A DNA stretch of 64,000 nt, taken from contig JAZLAH010000072.1 of assembly GCA_045613065.1 (NCBI GenBank), forward strand, positions 39,426 through 103,425, written 5' to 3'. The notes under the pieces were generated by a model. That model saw only the letters and a program-made list of their open reading frames with translations, searched no databases and had not been told where the DNA came from. The stretch comes from Fimenecus sp045613065. GTDB lineage: Bacteria > Bacillota > Clostridia > Oscillospirales > Acutalibacteraceae. Below are positions 42,965-52,070 of the stretch, piece after piece. The stretch's first letter is position 1. Every line of letters begins with the position of its first letter. A program made the translations under genes and the position numbers.

Positions 42965-45595
42965 ATGAGCAAAAAGTTTGTTTACCTTTTCAAAGAGGGT
43001 AACGCAACAATGCGTGAACTCCTCGGTGGTAAAGGCGCTAACCTTGCAGAGATGACAAGTCTCGGTCTTCCAGTTCCTCAGGGCTTTACTGTTACAACAG
43101 AAGCTTGTACACAGTACTATGAAGATGGAAGAAAAATCAATGATGATATCCAGGCTGAAATCATGGAGTACATCGACAAGATGGAAGAAATCACTGGCAA
43201 AAAGTTCGGTGATAAGGAAAATCCACTCCTCGTTTCAGTTCGTTCAGGTGCTCGTGCATCAATGCCTGGTATGATGGATACAATCCTCAACCTTGGTCTT
43301 AACGAAGAAGTTGTAGAAGTTATGGCTGCTAAGTCAGGTAATGCTCGTTGGGCATATGACTGCTACAGAAGATTCATTCAGATGTATTCTGACGTTGTTA
43401 TGGAAGTTGGTAAGAAGTACTTTGAAGTTCTTATCGACGAAATGAAGGAAGCTCGTGGCGTTACTCAGGACGTTGAGCTTACAGCTGACGACCTTAAGGA
43501 ACTTGCAGGTCAGTTCAAGGCTGAATACAAAGCAAAGATTGGTAAAGACTTCCCATCAGACCCAAGAGAACAGCCCATGGGTGCTGTAGAAGCTGTTTTC
43601 CGTTCATGGGACAACCCACGTGCAAACGTTTACCGTCGTGACAACGATATCCCTTATTCATGGGGTACAGCTGTTAACGTTCAGGCTATGGCTTTCGGTA
43701 ACATGGGTGATGACTGTGGTACTGGTGTTGCATTTACTCGTGACCCAGCTACAGGTGACAAGGGCCTTATGGGTGAATTCCTTGTTAACGCACAGGGTGA
43801 AGACGTTGTTGCTGGTGTTAGAACTCCAATGCCAATCGCTCAGATGGCTGACAAGTTCCCAGAAGCATACGCTGAATTCACAAAAGTATGTGCTATCCTT
43901 GAAGACCACTACAGAGATATGCAGGATATGGAATTTACAGTTGAAGCTGGTAAACTCTATATGCTTCAGACAAGAAATGGTAAGAGAACAGCTAAGGCTG
44001 CTCTTAAGATTGCTTGCGACCTCGTTGACGAAGGTATGATTGACGAGAAGAAAGCAGTTGCTATGATTGACCCAAGAAACCTTGATACACTTCTCCACCC
44101 ACAGTTCGATACAGCTGCTCTTAAGGCTGCTACTCCAGCTGGTAAGGGTCTTGGTGCTTCTCCTGGTGCTGCTTGTGGTAAAGTTGTATTCACAGCTGAA
44201 GATGCTGAAGAATGGAACAACCGTGGCGAAAAAGTTATCCTTGTTCGTCTTGAAACATCTCCAGAAGACATCACAGGTATGAAGGCTGCTCAGGGTATCC
44301 TTACGGTTCGTGGTGGTATGACATCTCACGCAGCTGTTGTTGCTCGTGGTATGGGTACATGCTGTGTATCTGGTTGTGGCGAAATCAAGATGGATGAAGA
44401 AAACAAGAAGTTTGAACTTGCAGGTAAAGTTTATAACGAAGGTGACTACATCTCAATCGACGGTTCAACAGGTAACATCTACGACGGTATCATCCCAACA
44501 GTTGATGCTGAAATCGCAGGCGAATTCGGTAGAATCATGGCTTGGGCTGACAAATACAGAACTCTTAAAGTTCGTACAAATGCTGACACTCCTGCTGACG
44601 CTAAGAAGGCAGTTGAACTTGGTGCTGAAGGTATCGGTCTTTGCCGTACAGAGCATATGTTCTTCGAAGAAGACAGAATCGCAGCATTCCGTGAAATGAT
44701 TTGTGCTGATACAGTTGCTGAAAGAGAAGCTGCTCTTGAAAAGATTCTTCCTTATCAGCAGGGCGACTTCGAAGCTCTTTACGAAGCTCTTGAAGGTAAC
44801 CCAGTTACAATTCGTTTCCTTGACCCACCTCTTCATGAGTTCGTTCCTACAGAAGAAGCTGACATTAAGCTCCTTGCAGATGCACAGGGCAAGTCAGTTG
44901 AAGATATCAAGGCTATCATCGCTTCTCTTCACGAATTCAACCCAATGATGGGTCACCGTGGTTGCCGTCTTGCAGTAACATATCCTGAAATCGCAGCAAT
45001 GCAGACAAAGGCTGTTATCCGTGCAGCAATCAACGTTAAGAATGCTCATCCTGATTGGAACCTTGTTCCAGAAATCATGATTCCTCTTGTAGGCGACGTT
45101 AAGGAACTTAAGTTCGTTAAGAAGGTTGTTGTTGAAACAGCTGACGCTGAAATCGCAGCAGCAGGTGCAGACATCGCTTACGAAGTTGGTACAATGATCG
45201 AAATCCCAAGAGCATGTATCACAGCTGACGAAATCGCTAAGGAAGCTGACTTCTTCTGCTTCGGTACAAACGACCTTACACAGATGACTTATGGCTTCAG
45301 CCGTGACGACGCTGGTAAGTTCCTTACAGCATACTATGATTGTAAGATTTTCGAAAATGACCCATTTGCAAAGCTTGACCAGAGTGGCGTAGGCTCACTT
45401 ATGGAAATGGCAGTAGCTAAGGGTAAGGCAAGTGGCAAGAACCTTCACTACGGTATCTGTGGTGAACACGGCGGCGACCCTGTTTCAGTTGAATTCTGTC
45501 ACAAGATTGGTCTTGACTATGTATCTTGCTCACCATTCCGCGTTCCAATTGCTCGTCTTGCAGCAGCTCAGGCAGCAATCGCTGAAAGCAAGTAA
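42965..45595 (+). CDS. ppdK: Pyruvate, phosphate dikinase
   Basis: 876 residues, full length. The N-terminal nucleotide-binding domain begins KFVYLFKEGNATMRELLGGK and includes SVRSGARASMPGMMDTILNL. The swivelling domain has GGMTSHAAVVARGMG with phospho-His455, the same number as in the Clostridium symbiosum enzyme. The C-terminal PEP-binding barrel ends with YGICGEHGGDP, whose Cys832 is the proton donor. It interconverts pyruvate, ATP and Pi with PEP, AMP and PPi, a PPi-dependent glycolytic step used by many gut Clostridia. The codon use is the most biased of the window (GGT, CTT, AAG, GAA), a sign of high expression. It has its own promoter and terminator. Confidence 0.97.
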   Translation: MSKKFVYLFKEGNATMRELLGGKGANLAEMTSLGLPVPQGFTVTTEACTQYYEDGRKINDDIQAEIMEYIDKMEEITGKKFGDKENPLLVSVRSGARASMPGMMDTILNLGLNEEVVEVMAAKSGNARWAYDCYRRFIQMYSDVVMEVGKKYFEVLIDEMKEARGVTQDVELTADDLKELAGQFKAEYKAKIGKDFPSDPREQPMGAVEAVFRSWDNPRANVYRRDNDIPYSWGTAVNVQAMAFGNMGDDCGTGVAFTRDPATGDKGLMGEFLVNAQGEDVVAGVRTPMPIAQMADKFPEAYAEFTKVCAILEDHYRDMQDMEFTVEAGKLYMLQTRNGKRTAKAALKIACDLVDEGMIDEKKAVAMIDPRNLDTLLHPQFDTAALKAATPAGKGLGASPGAACGKVVFTAEDAEEWNNRGEKVILVRLETSPEDITGMKAAQGILTVRGGMTSHAAVVARGMGTCCVSGCGEIKMDEENKKFELAGKVYNEGDYISIDGSTGNIYDGIIPTVDAEIAGEFGRIMAWADKYRTLKVRTNADTPADAKKAVELGAEGIGLCRTEHMFFEEDRIAAFREMICADTVAEREAALEKILPYQQGDFEALYEALEGNPVTIRFLDPPLHEFVPTEEADIKLLADAQGKSVEDIKAIIASLHEFNPMMGHRGCRLAVTYPEIAAMQTKAVIRAAINVKNAHPDWNLVPEIMIPLVGDVKELKFVKKVVVETADAEIAAAGADIAYEVGTMIEIPRACITADEIAKEADFFCFGTNDLTQMTYGFSRDDAGKFLTAYYDCKIFENDPFAKLDQSGVGSLMEMAVAKGKASGKNLHYGICGEHGGDPVSVEFCHKIGLDYVSCSPFRVPIARLAAAQAAIAESK

Positions 45596-45628
45596 TTAGT
45601 TTCTAATTATTCGGAATAACATAAACAG

Positions 45629-45658
45629 TCCCCTTGGAGCAATCCAAGGGGATTTTTT
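45629..45658 (+). terminator. ppdK terminator
   Basis: TCCCCTTGG, loop AGCAAT, CCAAGGGGA, then TTTTTT. Nearly the same hairpin recurs at 46961 and 58146. Confidence 0.9.
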
Positions 45659-45663
45659 ATCTG

Positions 45664-45692
45664 TTGTAATCATCGGATTAATGTGATATAAT
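45664..45692 (+). promoter_or_regulatory. Promoter of the ATP-grasp gene
   Basis: -35 TTGTAA (45664-45669), 17-bp spacer, -10 TATAAT (45687-45692). Transcription would begin near 45699 and make a leader of about 140 nt. Confidence 0.7.
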
Positions 45693-45711
45693 GTATAAAA
45701 TTATATGGTGA

Positions 45712-45815
45712 GTTGGAATATCTTTATCTCTTTGTTCAAGATGTAGATATTGTTTGAATGGCTTGAATAAGTGATAATATTATGTGAAATTGCTCATATA
45801 ATAGATAATTCCAAC
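45712..45815 (+). ncRNA. Candidate structured 5' leader, three-way junction
   Basis: The closing stem is GTTGGAATATCT (45712-45723) against AGAT-A-ATTCCAAC (45803-45815), 12 bp with one bulged A. It encloses stem TTGTTCAAG/CTTGAATAA (45732-45740/45762-45770, 21-nt loop) and stem TATGTGA/TCATATA (45781-45787/45794-45800, 6-nt loop). It lies between the promoter and the GATGAGGG ribosome site of the ATP-grasp gene. No known riboswitch class was recognised. Confidence 0.4.
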
Positions 45816-45839
45816 ATAACGAAAGATGAGGGAAATATT

Positions 45840-46919
45840 ATGGGTGTAAAATCTATTTTGAATTTTAGAAATTCCTATGAGAGTATCTTTGCTGTAATTA
45901 GACGAATACATATGAAAAGATTGGTAACAAAGCTTAAAAAGAGCACAACCGAGAAGTATGTTCTGACGAAGGAAATGGAAAAGGAAGCAAAGGATTTCTG
46001 GCGTAAATATAAAGTCGTTCCTATGCTTTACCATAATTTTTATACAGAAAAATATGGTCAATTTTACAAGGAATACATTCCTGACGAAATTTATTACAAC
46101 TATCTTCAACCATATTTCAATAACTATAGATTAGCCAAGGCGTTAGATAACAAATGTTACTACCACAAAATGTTTCAGGGGATTGCTCAACCTAAACTTG
46201 TGGCATATCGTCTGAATGATTTTTGGTACATTGATGACAAAATTGCAGTTCAAGGTTTAGCAGATATTTTTGAAGTGTTAAAGAATGAAAAAGAAGTCTT
46301 TGTTAAGCGAGCTACAGACTGTGGTGGCGGACATGGTGTTAAATATCTGAATTGTGATGGATTAGTTTATGAGGATTTTGAAAAATTGATTAGCAAATTC
46401 ACAGGGGATATTGCGATACAAAGAGGTATTACTCAACACGGTGCTTTGGCAAAGATCAACCCTACATCTGTCAATACAATTCGTCTTATTACTTTATTGG
46501 AAAAAGACGGTCCACGAGTATTATCTACCATTTTGCGTATGGGTGTTGGTGAAACCAAGGTCGATAATAGTAGTAGCGGTGGAATGACCATCGGTGTTTC
46601 TCCTGATGGTAAGCTAAAGAAGTATGCATGTGCAAATAAAAGGAAGCTGATAAATCAACATCCAACATCTAACGTTGTTTTTGAAGGATACGCACTTCCT
46701 TCCTTTGAACAAGTAAAGGAACTTGTGCTAAAAGCCAGTTATATGGTACCACATTTCCGAATGGTTGCTTGGGATGTATCTGTTTTAGAGGATGGCACAC
46801 CTGTTTTGATTGAAGCAAATCTTTATGATGGACAGCTCGACTCTCATCAAATCCACAATGGTCCACTGTTTGGTGATAGCACAGAAAGAATTCTTGACGA
46901 AGTGTTCAAAACTGTATAA
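45840..46919 (+). CDS. Sugar-transfer-associated ATP-grasp domain protein
   Basis: 359 residues without signal peptide or membrane helix. It resembles the ATPgrasp_ST family (PF14397): KEVFVKRATDCGGGHGVKYL for the nucleotide-binding loop, VNTIRLITLLEKDGPRVLST in the core, and MVAWDVSVLEDGTPVLIEANL, whose Glu and Asn are the usual metal ligands. The N-terminal 90 residues are basic and helical. Such proteins lie in polysaccharide clusters and are thought to ligate a carboxylate to an amine or sugar. Here none of the neighbours make polysaccharide. The ATG at 45840 is preceded by GATGAGGG; the frame is open to 45771. A long, possibly folded leader precedes it. Confidence 0.83.
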   Translation: MGVKSILNFRNSYESIFAVIRRIHMKRLVTKLKKSTTEKYVLTKEMEKEAKDFWRKYKVVPMLYHNFYTEKYGQFYKEYIPDEIYYNYLQPYFNNYRLAKALDNKCYYHKMFQGIAQPKLVAYRLNDFWYIDDKIAVQGLADIFEVLKNEKEVFVKRATDCGGGHGVKYLNCDGLVYEDFEKLISKFTGDIAIQRGITQHGALAKINPTSVNTIRLITLLEKDGPRVLSTILRMGVGETKVDNSSSGGMTIGVSPDGKLKKYACANKRKLINQHPTSNVVFEGYALPSFEQVKELVLKASYMVPHFRMVAWDVSVLEDGTPVLIEANLYDGQLDSHQIHNGPLFGDSTERILDEVFKTV

Positions 46920-46960
46920 TAATTCATCTGAAGTATTACAAATTAACAATAAGCAAACAT

Positions 46961-46989
46961 TCCCCTCGGAGCAATCCAAGGGGATTTTT
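46961..46989 (+). terminator. Terminator of the ATP-grasp gene
   Basis: TCCCCTCGG, loop AGCAAT, CCAAGGGGA, then TTTTT; same hairpin type and loop as the ppdK terminator. Confidence 0.88.
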
Positions 46990-47023
46990 GTGCTAATCAG
47001 TTCTTTATTATCAAATAAAACTG

Positions 47024-47051
47024 TTGATTTTTGTCTTATGAATGCTATAAT
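47024..47051 (+). promoter_or_regulatory. Promoter of the Ntn hydrolase gene
   Basis: -35 TTGATT (47024-47029), 16-bp spacer, extended -10 TGC-TATAAT (47046-47051). Confidence 0.75.
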
Positions 47052-47093
47052 TATTTTAATAAAGTTTTATTAAGCATAAAAAGGATGATTAAA

Positions 47094-48134
47094 GTGAAAA
47101 ATGAAAGAAAAGTTGCCATAGAAAAAAGAGAAGCAACTCTCAAAACGTTGACACAAATTGATGATAACCTCTGGACGATGGTATATAAAAGTTCATATGG
47201 ACTTGATAATCTTTTGAAGAAGGGTTCAAAAGGTATCATGGACTCTGTTAAGCATCTTCAGAGTGAGGTTAAAATGAACGGTGTTGTTCCTAATCCCGAT
47301 AAAGATGGTTTTGCTTGTTCAACCTTCAATGCACAAAATCCTGATGGAGATTATATTTTCGGCAGAAATTTTGACTATAAGGCAGCACCTTGTGTTGTTT
47401 GTTGGACTTCACCTGAAAATGGTTACAAAGCTGTTTCTGTAGTTGACACCACATTTTTCGTTCACGGCACAAAATATATGCCACTTGTAAAATCAAAGAA
47501 GAAAATGCGTGCTATGGCTGCTCCATACACATCAATGGACGGCATAAACGAAAAAGGTTTTTCATGTGCTGTGCTTGAACTTAAGACAAAAGCGACAAAA
47601 CAAAACACAGGTAAAACACCGATTATTACAACTGTTGCAATTCGTGCTGTACTTGATAAATGTGCAACTGTTGACGAAGCTATTGAACTTTTCGCATCAT
47701 ATGATATGCACGATTTACTTGGACTAAATTATCACTATCAGCTTGCAGACGCCAACGGTGCAAGTGCAATTATTGAATATGTTGATAATAAAATGTTTGT
47801 TATCCGTCAGGATGAAAATAAGAAGAACCTTATACTTACAAACTATTTCCTTACTGAAGGTGGAGATAATCACGACGGACGTGGTTATGACCGTTATGAG
47901 TGTATTGAAACAACTCTTAACGAGAAAAATGGTGCAATTACTGAAGATGACGCAATGGATTTGCTTTCTAAGGTTGCACTTAACTATCGTCATAAATTAG
48001 GTCATATGGTTATTGCTCTTTGGAGTGGAGTTTATAATTGTACTGAGAAATCATTGCTCTTGTGTGCGGGAATGGATTACACTAAAAAATATAAATTCTA
48101 TGTTGATAAACCAGGCGAAGTAATCAAACTTTAA
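47094..48134 (+). CDS. Choloylglycine hydrolase-like/C45-type Ntn hydrolase
   Basis: About 346 residues with a GTG start, preceded by AAGGA at good spacing; an ATG at 47085 overlaps that site and is the alternative. The Ntn nucleophile is Cys75 in GFACSTFNAQNPDGDYIFGRNFDY-type sequence, so about 74 residues would have to be cut off to free its amino group. Further family stretches are NEKGFSCAVLEL, ATVDEAIELFASYDMHDLLG and the Asn in LTNYFLTEGGDNHDGRG. The family covers bile salt hydrolases, penicillin V acylases, acyl-CoA:6-APA transferase-like and linear amide hydrolases. Bile-acid activity cannot be assumed. No signal peptide. Own promoter and terminator. Confidence 0.85.
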   Translation: MKNERKVAIEKREATLKTLTQIDDNLWTMVYKSSYGLDNLLKKGSKGIMDSVKHLQSEVKMNGVVPNPDKDGFACSTFNAQNPDGDYIFGRNFDYKAAPCVVCWTSPENGYKAVSVVDTTFFVHGTKYMPLVKSKKKMRAMAAPYTSMDGINEKGFSCAVLELKTKATKQNTGKTPIITTVAIRAVLDKCATVDEAIELFASYDMHDLLGLNYHYQLADANGASAIIEYVDNKMFVIRQDENKKNLILTNYFLTEGGDNHDGRGYDRYECIETTLNEKNGAITEDDAMDLLSKVALNYRHKLGHMVIALWSGVYNCTEKSLLLCAGMDYTKKYKFYVDKPGEVIKL

Positions 48135-48138
48135 TAAT

Positions 48139-48179
48139 AAAAGCTCTGAAACAATTAAGTTCCAGAGCTTTTAATTTTT
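48139..48179. terminator. Terminator between convergent Ntn hydrolase and M20 genes
   Basis: AAAAGCTCTG (48139-48148) pairs with CAGAGCTTTT (48163-48172), then AATTTTT. Confidence 0.8.
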
Positions 48180-48180
48180 A

Positions 48181-49500
48181 TTAAGAATTTGTAATTATGT
48201 AACGGTAAAAATCTACTGCGGGGGCAAGTGCGGATAAATCAACATTCTCGTTTAATCCGTGAATACCCTCCAACTGCTCATCAGTAATACTGAAAGGAGC
48301 AAATCGCAAACAATTTTCACTAACACGCCACATAAAACGACTGTCACTTGCAGCGGTCATTATATATGGTGTGGTTTTTACATCAGGAAAAACATTTGTT
48401 ACAGCTTCGGTAACAAGTTTATATGCGTCACTGTTATGGTTGGAAATTGGTGAGTCAACACCGGGGTCAAGAACAATAGTTTCAATGTCGAATTTTTCTG
48501 CAAATCTTGAAATAGCTTCAATGCTTGACTTGCCACCCTGATGGTGTGAATATCGCATATTAGCAATTACCCAAGCTTCCTGAGGCAAAACATTGGTTCC
48601 TTCTGAACCCGATGCCATAGTGAATGCCACAGTGGTGCGAAGCATGGCTCCTGCAGCACCTGAAACCAGTGGCATAACATTTATAAGCAAAGGCTTGAAA
48701 AGTCGTGAGTTTTTAAGCACAAATTTTAATGGTCCACTCATAGTCCCAGAAAGACTTTCGAAAGTGGCATGAATAATTGGTGCCATTTCTGTTTCAAAAA
48801 GATTCTTTTTCTCAACAGCAGCCATAAATTTGCCAAGACGAACGAGTGGTGTGTCTTTGGGAGGAATAGAGGCATGACCACCTCTTGAATGTGCTACAAA
48901 TTTTAAGTCAGCACATCCTTTTTCGCCTAAACCAATTACAGCAAATTTACCTTTTGCACCTGCAATAGGCTCTTCAAGAATAAACCCACCTTCATCAAGA
49001 ACCATATAAAAATGAAGTCCACGTTCCAAAAGAACTTTAGAAATGGTGTCTGCTCCTTCACCGGCACACTCTTCAGTACAAGCGGACAACAAGTAAATGT
49101 CGCGTTCGGGTACAAATCCTTCTCTGACTAGTTCTTCTGCGGCTTGCATCATTGCCCACAGACCACCTTTAGTGTCAAGAGTGCCACGTCCCCATACCTT
49201 GTCATCAGCAATCTCACCACCAAATGGATTATGGCTCCAATCACCTGTTGCCTCAACAACATCATGATGATTCATTAACATAATGGGTTCTTTGTCTGTT
49301 TTACCATTCCAACGCATTAAAAAACTGCCGTCAAAATCTTCAAAAGTGCAGACATCAAAAAGCTTAGGAAACATTTCACGAAGAACCTCGTGGAATTTGT
49401 AAAACTTTGTTTTATCAGTCTGATTAAAGGTTGAAATAGTTTCAAGTTGAATTAAACGGGCAAGACCATTGGCGTAATCATTTGTGCGAGAATCTAACAT
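48181..49500 (-). CDS. M20-family metallopeptidase/carboxypeptidase
   Basis: 439 residues. The metal ligands are in LMNHHDVVE, WGRGTLDTKGG (bridging Asp) and CTEECAGEGAD, the double Glu being catalytic base and ligand. A lid domain follows. The layout is that of the M20 carboxypeptidase group that includes human PM20D1 and bacterial peptidase V-like enzymes, cutting N-acyl amino acids or dipeptides. The start at 49500 is chosen because GAGGGG lies 6 nt upstream; the frame is open to 49533. Single gene, convergent with the Ntn amide hydrolase, both cutting amide bonds. Confidence 0.9.
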   Translation of the reverse strand: MLDSRTNDYANGLARLIQLETISTFNQTDKTKFYKFHEVLREMFPKLFDVCTFEDFDGSFLMRWNGKTDKEPIMLMNHHDVVEATGDWSHNPFGGEIADDKVWGRGTLDTKGGLWAMMQAAEELVREGFVPERDIYLLSACTEECAGEGADTISKVLLERGLHFYMVLDEGGFILEEPIAGAKGKFAVIGLGEKGCADLKFVAHSRGGHASIPPKDTPLVRLGKFMAAVEKKNLFETEMAPIIHATFESLSGTMSGPLKFVLKNSRLFKPLLINVMPLVSGAAGAMLRTTVAFTMASGSEGTNVLPQEAWVIANMRYSHHQGGKSSIEAISRFAEKFDIETIVLDPGVDSPISNHNSDAYKLVTEAVTNVFPDVKTTPYIMTAASDSRFMWRVSENCLRFAPFSITDEQLEGIHGLNENVDLSALAPAVDFYRYIITNS

Positions 49501-49697
49501 AGCAACCCCTCTTTTTAAACTGTAAGTAAACAAAACATACGAATATTATAACTCTTTGAATTTAATAGTCAAGGTTGGGCTTTATGTTTTGTGTGTTTTT
49601 GTAGATATGATAGATTTATAAAAATGTTTTATTCATTAACTTTCAGCTAAAAATGTTTTTGAATTAAAAACTCCTACATTCTTTCCTCGTACCACAA

Positions 49698-49721
49698 GCA
49701 GTTATCGCTGAAAGCAAATAA
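49698..49721 (+). pseudogene. Short relic resembling the 3' end of ppdK
   Basis: GCAGTTATCGCTGAAAGCAA plus ATAA resembles the ppdK 3' end GCAGCAATCGCTGAAAGCAA plus GTAA, differing at 3 of 24 positions. No wider homology is clear. The interval 49501-49820 otherwise holds only a terminator and a promoter. Confidence 0.3.
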
Positions 49722-49732
49722 ATAAAAACACT

Positions 49733-49760
49733 CTCCATCGAGAAATCGGTGGGGATTTTT
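49733..49760 (+). terminator. Terminator-like hairpin before the TraX gene
   Basis: CTCCATCGA, loop GAAA, TCGGTGGGG, then ATTTTT. The same hairpin recurs after the TraX gene and near 58857. It has no gene directly upstream on the plus strand, apart from the ppdK-like relic. Confidence 0.75.
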
Positions 49761-49761
49761 C

Positions 49762-49790
49762 TTGTGAATTGCAAATCTTTATGCTATAAT
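49762..49790 (+). promoter_or_regulatory. Promoter of the TraX-family gene
   Basis: -35 TTGTGA (49762-49767), 17-bp spacer, extended -10 TGC-TATAAT (49785-49790). Confidence 0.7.
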
Positions 49791-49820
49791 GAACTTGAAA
49801 AATAAAAAGGAATGAGCAAT

Positions 49821-50600
49821 ATGAAAGAAAATATTAAAACCAAACTTCCTATAAACAGCCCTTTGGTAAAAATTCCTTTTAGTGGACTTACTTCAAATAT
49901 GCTCAGAATAATTGCGGTTGTTCTTATGCTGAGTGACCATATCTGGGCAACCTATATGAGTTTTGGCGACTGGATGACCTATATTGGTAGAATGGCTTTT
50001 CCAATCTTTGCTTTTCAGATTGCAGAGGGCTTTGTACATACCTCGAATTTCAAAAAGTACGCATTGCGACTTTTAGGATTCGCAATAGTTACCGAAATTC
50101 CATTCAATCTCTTTTATAGTAGCAGATTCTTTAACCCTTTTCATCAAAATGTGTTATTTACACTCCTTTTGGGCTTGCTTGCAATAAGTGTAATTGATAA
50201 AGCAAAGAAAAACAGAACTGCAAAGAATCTTGCACTTTCTGCTTTGTGGTTGGTTTTAATTTGTATTGCATCAACTCTTGGCTTTGTGGATTATGGATTC
50301 TTGGGTATGCTTACGGTTGTAATGTTCTATCTTCTGAGAGATTTCCCATTTGCTTGGCTTGCTCAGCTTGTGGCAATGGTACTTATCAATATTGTATTCT
50401 TTGAAGGACAGGTATTTCCTATTGAAATTCTTGGCAAAACCTTTGAAATACCATCTCAAGGGTTTGCAGTGTTCTCCCTTATTCCAATATGGCTTTATGG
50501 AGGTAAAAAGGGAAAATCAAGCAAAATTATGCAATATGGTTTCTATGCCTTCTATCCAGTGCATATGTTGATTTTGTATTTAATAAAGTTTATGGCATAA
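49821..50600 (+). CDS. TraX-family integral membrane protein
   Basis: 259 residues, about eight helices. The TraX family motif appears as LTSNMLRIIAVVLMLSDHIW near residues 24-43 and IGRMAFPIFAFQIAEGFVHT at 53-72; the end is FYAFYPVHMLILYLI. In F plasmids TraX acetylates pilin, but chromosomal Firmicutes members probably acylate other surface molecules. AAAAGGAA lies 8 nt before the ATG at 49821; the in-frame ATG at 49812 is next to that site and less likely. Own promoter and terminator. Confidence 0.85.
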   Translation: MKENIKTKLPINSPLVKIPFSGLTSNMLRIIAVVLMLSDHIWATYMSFGDWMTYIGRMAFPIFAFQIAEGFVHTSNFKKYALRLLGFAIVTEIPFNLFYSSRFFNPFHQNVLFTLLLGLLAISVIDKAKKNRTAKNLALSALWLVLICIASTLGFVDYGFLGMLTVVMFYLLRDFPFAWLAQLVAMVLINIVFFEGQVFPIEILGKTFEIPSQGFAVFSLIPIWLYGGKKGKSSKIMQYGFYAFYPVHMLILYLIKFMA

Positions 50601-50635
50601 AAAGTCCCCATCGAGAAATCGGTGGGGACTTTTTG
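50601..50635. terminator. Terminator after the TraX gene
   Basis: AAAGTCCCCATCGA, loop GAAA, TCGGTGGGGACTTTTT: a long, nearly perfect hairpin that also faces the end of the minus-strand phosphoesterase gene. Confidence 0.9.
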
Positions 50636-50638
50636 TTA

Positions 50639-51952
50639 TTAAACTTCAATTGTTTGTATTATTGTTTCGCCTGTCTTTGCATAAGGGCTATAAGCAGTAA
50701 TTATTACTTTATATTTGCCACCTGAAAGCTGACCGATATTTACAGAAACATCGTCGTCAGTAGCACGGACATATTCTGAAATGACTGTTTGTTCATAAAC
50801 TGTCTTTAAACCTCTATATACTGTGACTTTATAGTTTTCAGCAGGATAATAACCTGTAGCTTCAGGGAATGTAATGATAGTGTCTGAGTTTTCATTCATA
50901 TGAGAAGTTACAGTTGCATCTTCTGGGAATTTAGGAGCAGTATCAAGAGCTTCTTGTTTTTGCCAGTTGTAAGTTCTCTTGGTTGCATCACTTAAATCAG
51001 TGAAATAATAATCGATATTGTTGAAGAACATTCTGTTTTCAATATCGTAGAGCTTCATACTCACATTACCGTTGGCATCACATTCAACGAGCCATGCACC
51101 ACCGGAATTACCAGGAGCATCCTTGTCACCATCAATATAGTTAAGATTGCCCATAAATGCAGATAAAGAGCCACATCCGACTGCTGTGAATTCACCTTGC
51201 CATACGCTTCGTGGGTCACTTGCTGAATAATGGGAGTGACCTGAGAAATTGACAACCTGAGGATATTTACACATAACAGCTCTGGTATCTATATCTCCCC
51301 AGTTTATGCTTCCGTAAACTGTATAAGCAGGGTGTGGATGCTGATAAACAAAAACAGGCTTGTCAGGGTCTTCTGCTGTTGCGTTTGCAAGTCTTTCGTC
51401 GAGCCATTCTGTTTTGCCACTGAAAGTTGCACCGTTATCATCATATGAAACACCGATAAAGTGATAACCATTAATAACTATATCAGTATCAACATCTTCG
51501 TTTATGTATTTACGATAAACATCATAGCCTACAGTTGCATCTACATCACGATAGTCAATAAATTCGTGGTTTCCAAGGACTGTAAGCACCTGAGTTTCCT
51601 CTTTTTTGTTTTCGTCAACAATTTTATTGAATACTTGATATTCCTTTTCTGCTCCACCACCTGTGAAGTCACCTGCAACAAGAATAGCATCAAGCTTTTT
51701 GTATTCACAACCTTCAGCATATTCGTACATATCAGTAAACAGAGTTGCAAATCTCTTTGCTGCTTGCTGATTCTCATCACCATCAAGATGAATATCTGAA
51801 CATACAACAAAGCGGACTATAGGAGTGAAATCGTCAGGAGTATGAACTTCCTTGCTGGTTGTAAAGCCACTTCTGATACCTGTTATAGCAAAAGATATGC
51901 TGAGAAGTACAGAAAGAACTTTGAAAATTAACTGTGAGAAAAGATTTGTCAT
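50639..51952 (-). CDS. Exported metallophosphoesterase
   Basis: 437 residues. A hydrophobic signal (about 8-27) is followed by a calcineurin-like phosphoesterase: CSDIHLDGDE, VAGDFTGGG, VLGNHEFID, YQHPHPAY and FSGHSHYSASDP, so all metal ligands are kept. About 150 residues of beta-rich sequence follow, ending in a fibronectin-like domain (ITFPEATGYYPAENYKVTVY). It is predicted to hydrolyse phosphoesters outside the cell. Its promoter was not clear in the 226-bp divergent gap to 52179. Confidence 0.85.
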   Translation of the reverse strand: MTNLFSQLIFKVLSVLLSISFAITGIRSGFTTSKEVHTPDDFTPIVRFVVCSDIHLDGDENQQAAKRFATLFTDMYEYAEGCEYKKLDAILVAGDFTGGGAEKEYQVFNKIVDENKKEETQVLTVLGNHEFIDYRDVDATVGYDVYRKYINEDVDTDIVINGYHFIGVSYDDNGATFSGKTEWLDERLANATAEDPDKPVFVYQHPHPAYTVYGSINWGDIDTRAVMCKYPQVVNFSGHSHYSASDPRSVWQGEFTAVGCGSLSAFMGNLNYIDGDKDAPGNSGGAWLVECDANGNVSMKLYDIENRMFFNNIDYYFTDLSDATKRTYNWQKQEALDTAPKFPEDATVTSHMNENSDTIITFPEATGYYPAENYKVTVYRGLKTVYEQTVISEYVRATDDDVSVNIGQLSGGKYKVIITAYSPYAKTGETIIQTIEV

Positions 51953-52070
51953 AATTACTTCCTCCTTTGAACTATGAAACTCATTATATCACAATAGTAA
52001 AAGATTTCAAATGTTTTATTATATAGTATATTGAATATATTATGTCATAAGTAAATTTTACCTTTTATTC

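Noticed and set aside
43658..44329. Minus-strand 223-residue frame inside ppdK
   Set aside because: An antisense shadow of a strongly biased gene; Ser/Thr/Cys-rich translation with no ribosome site.
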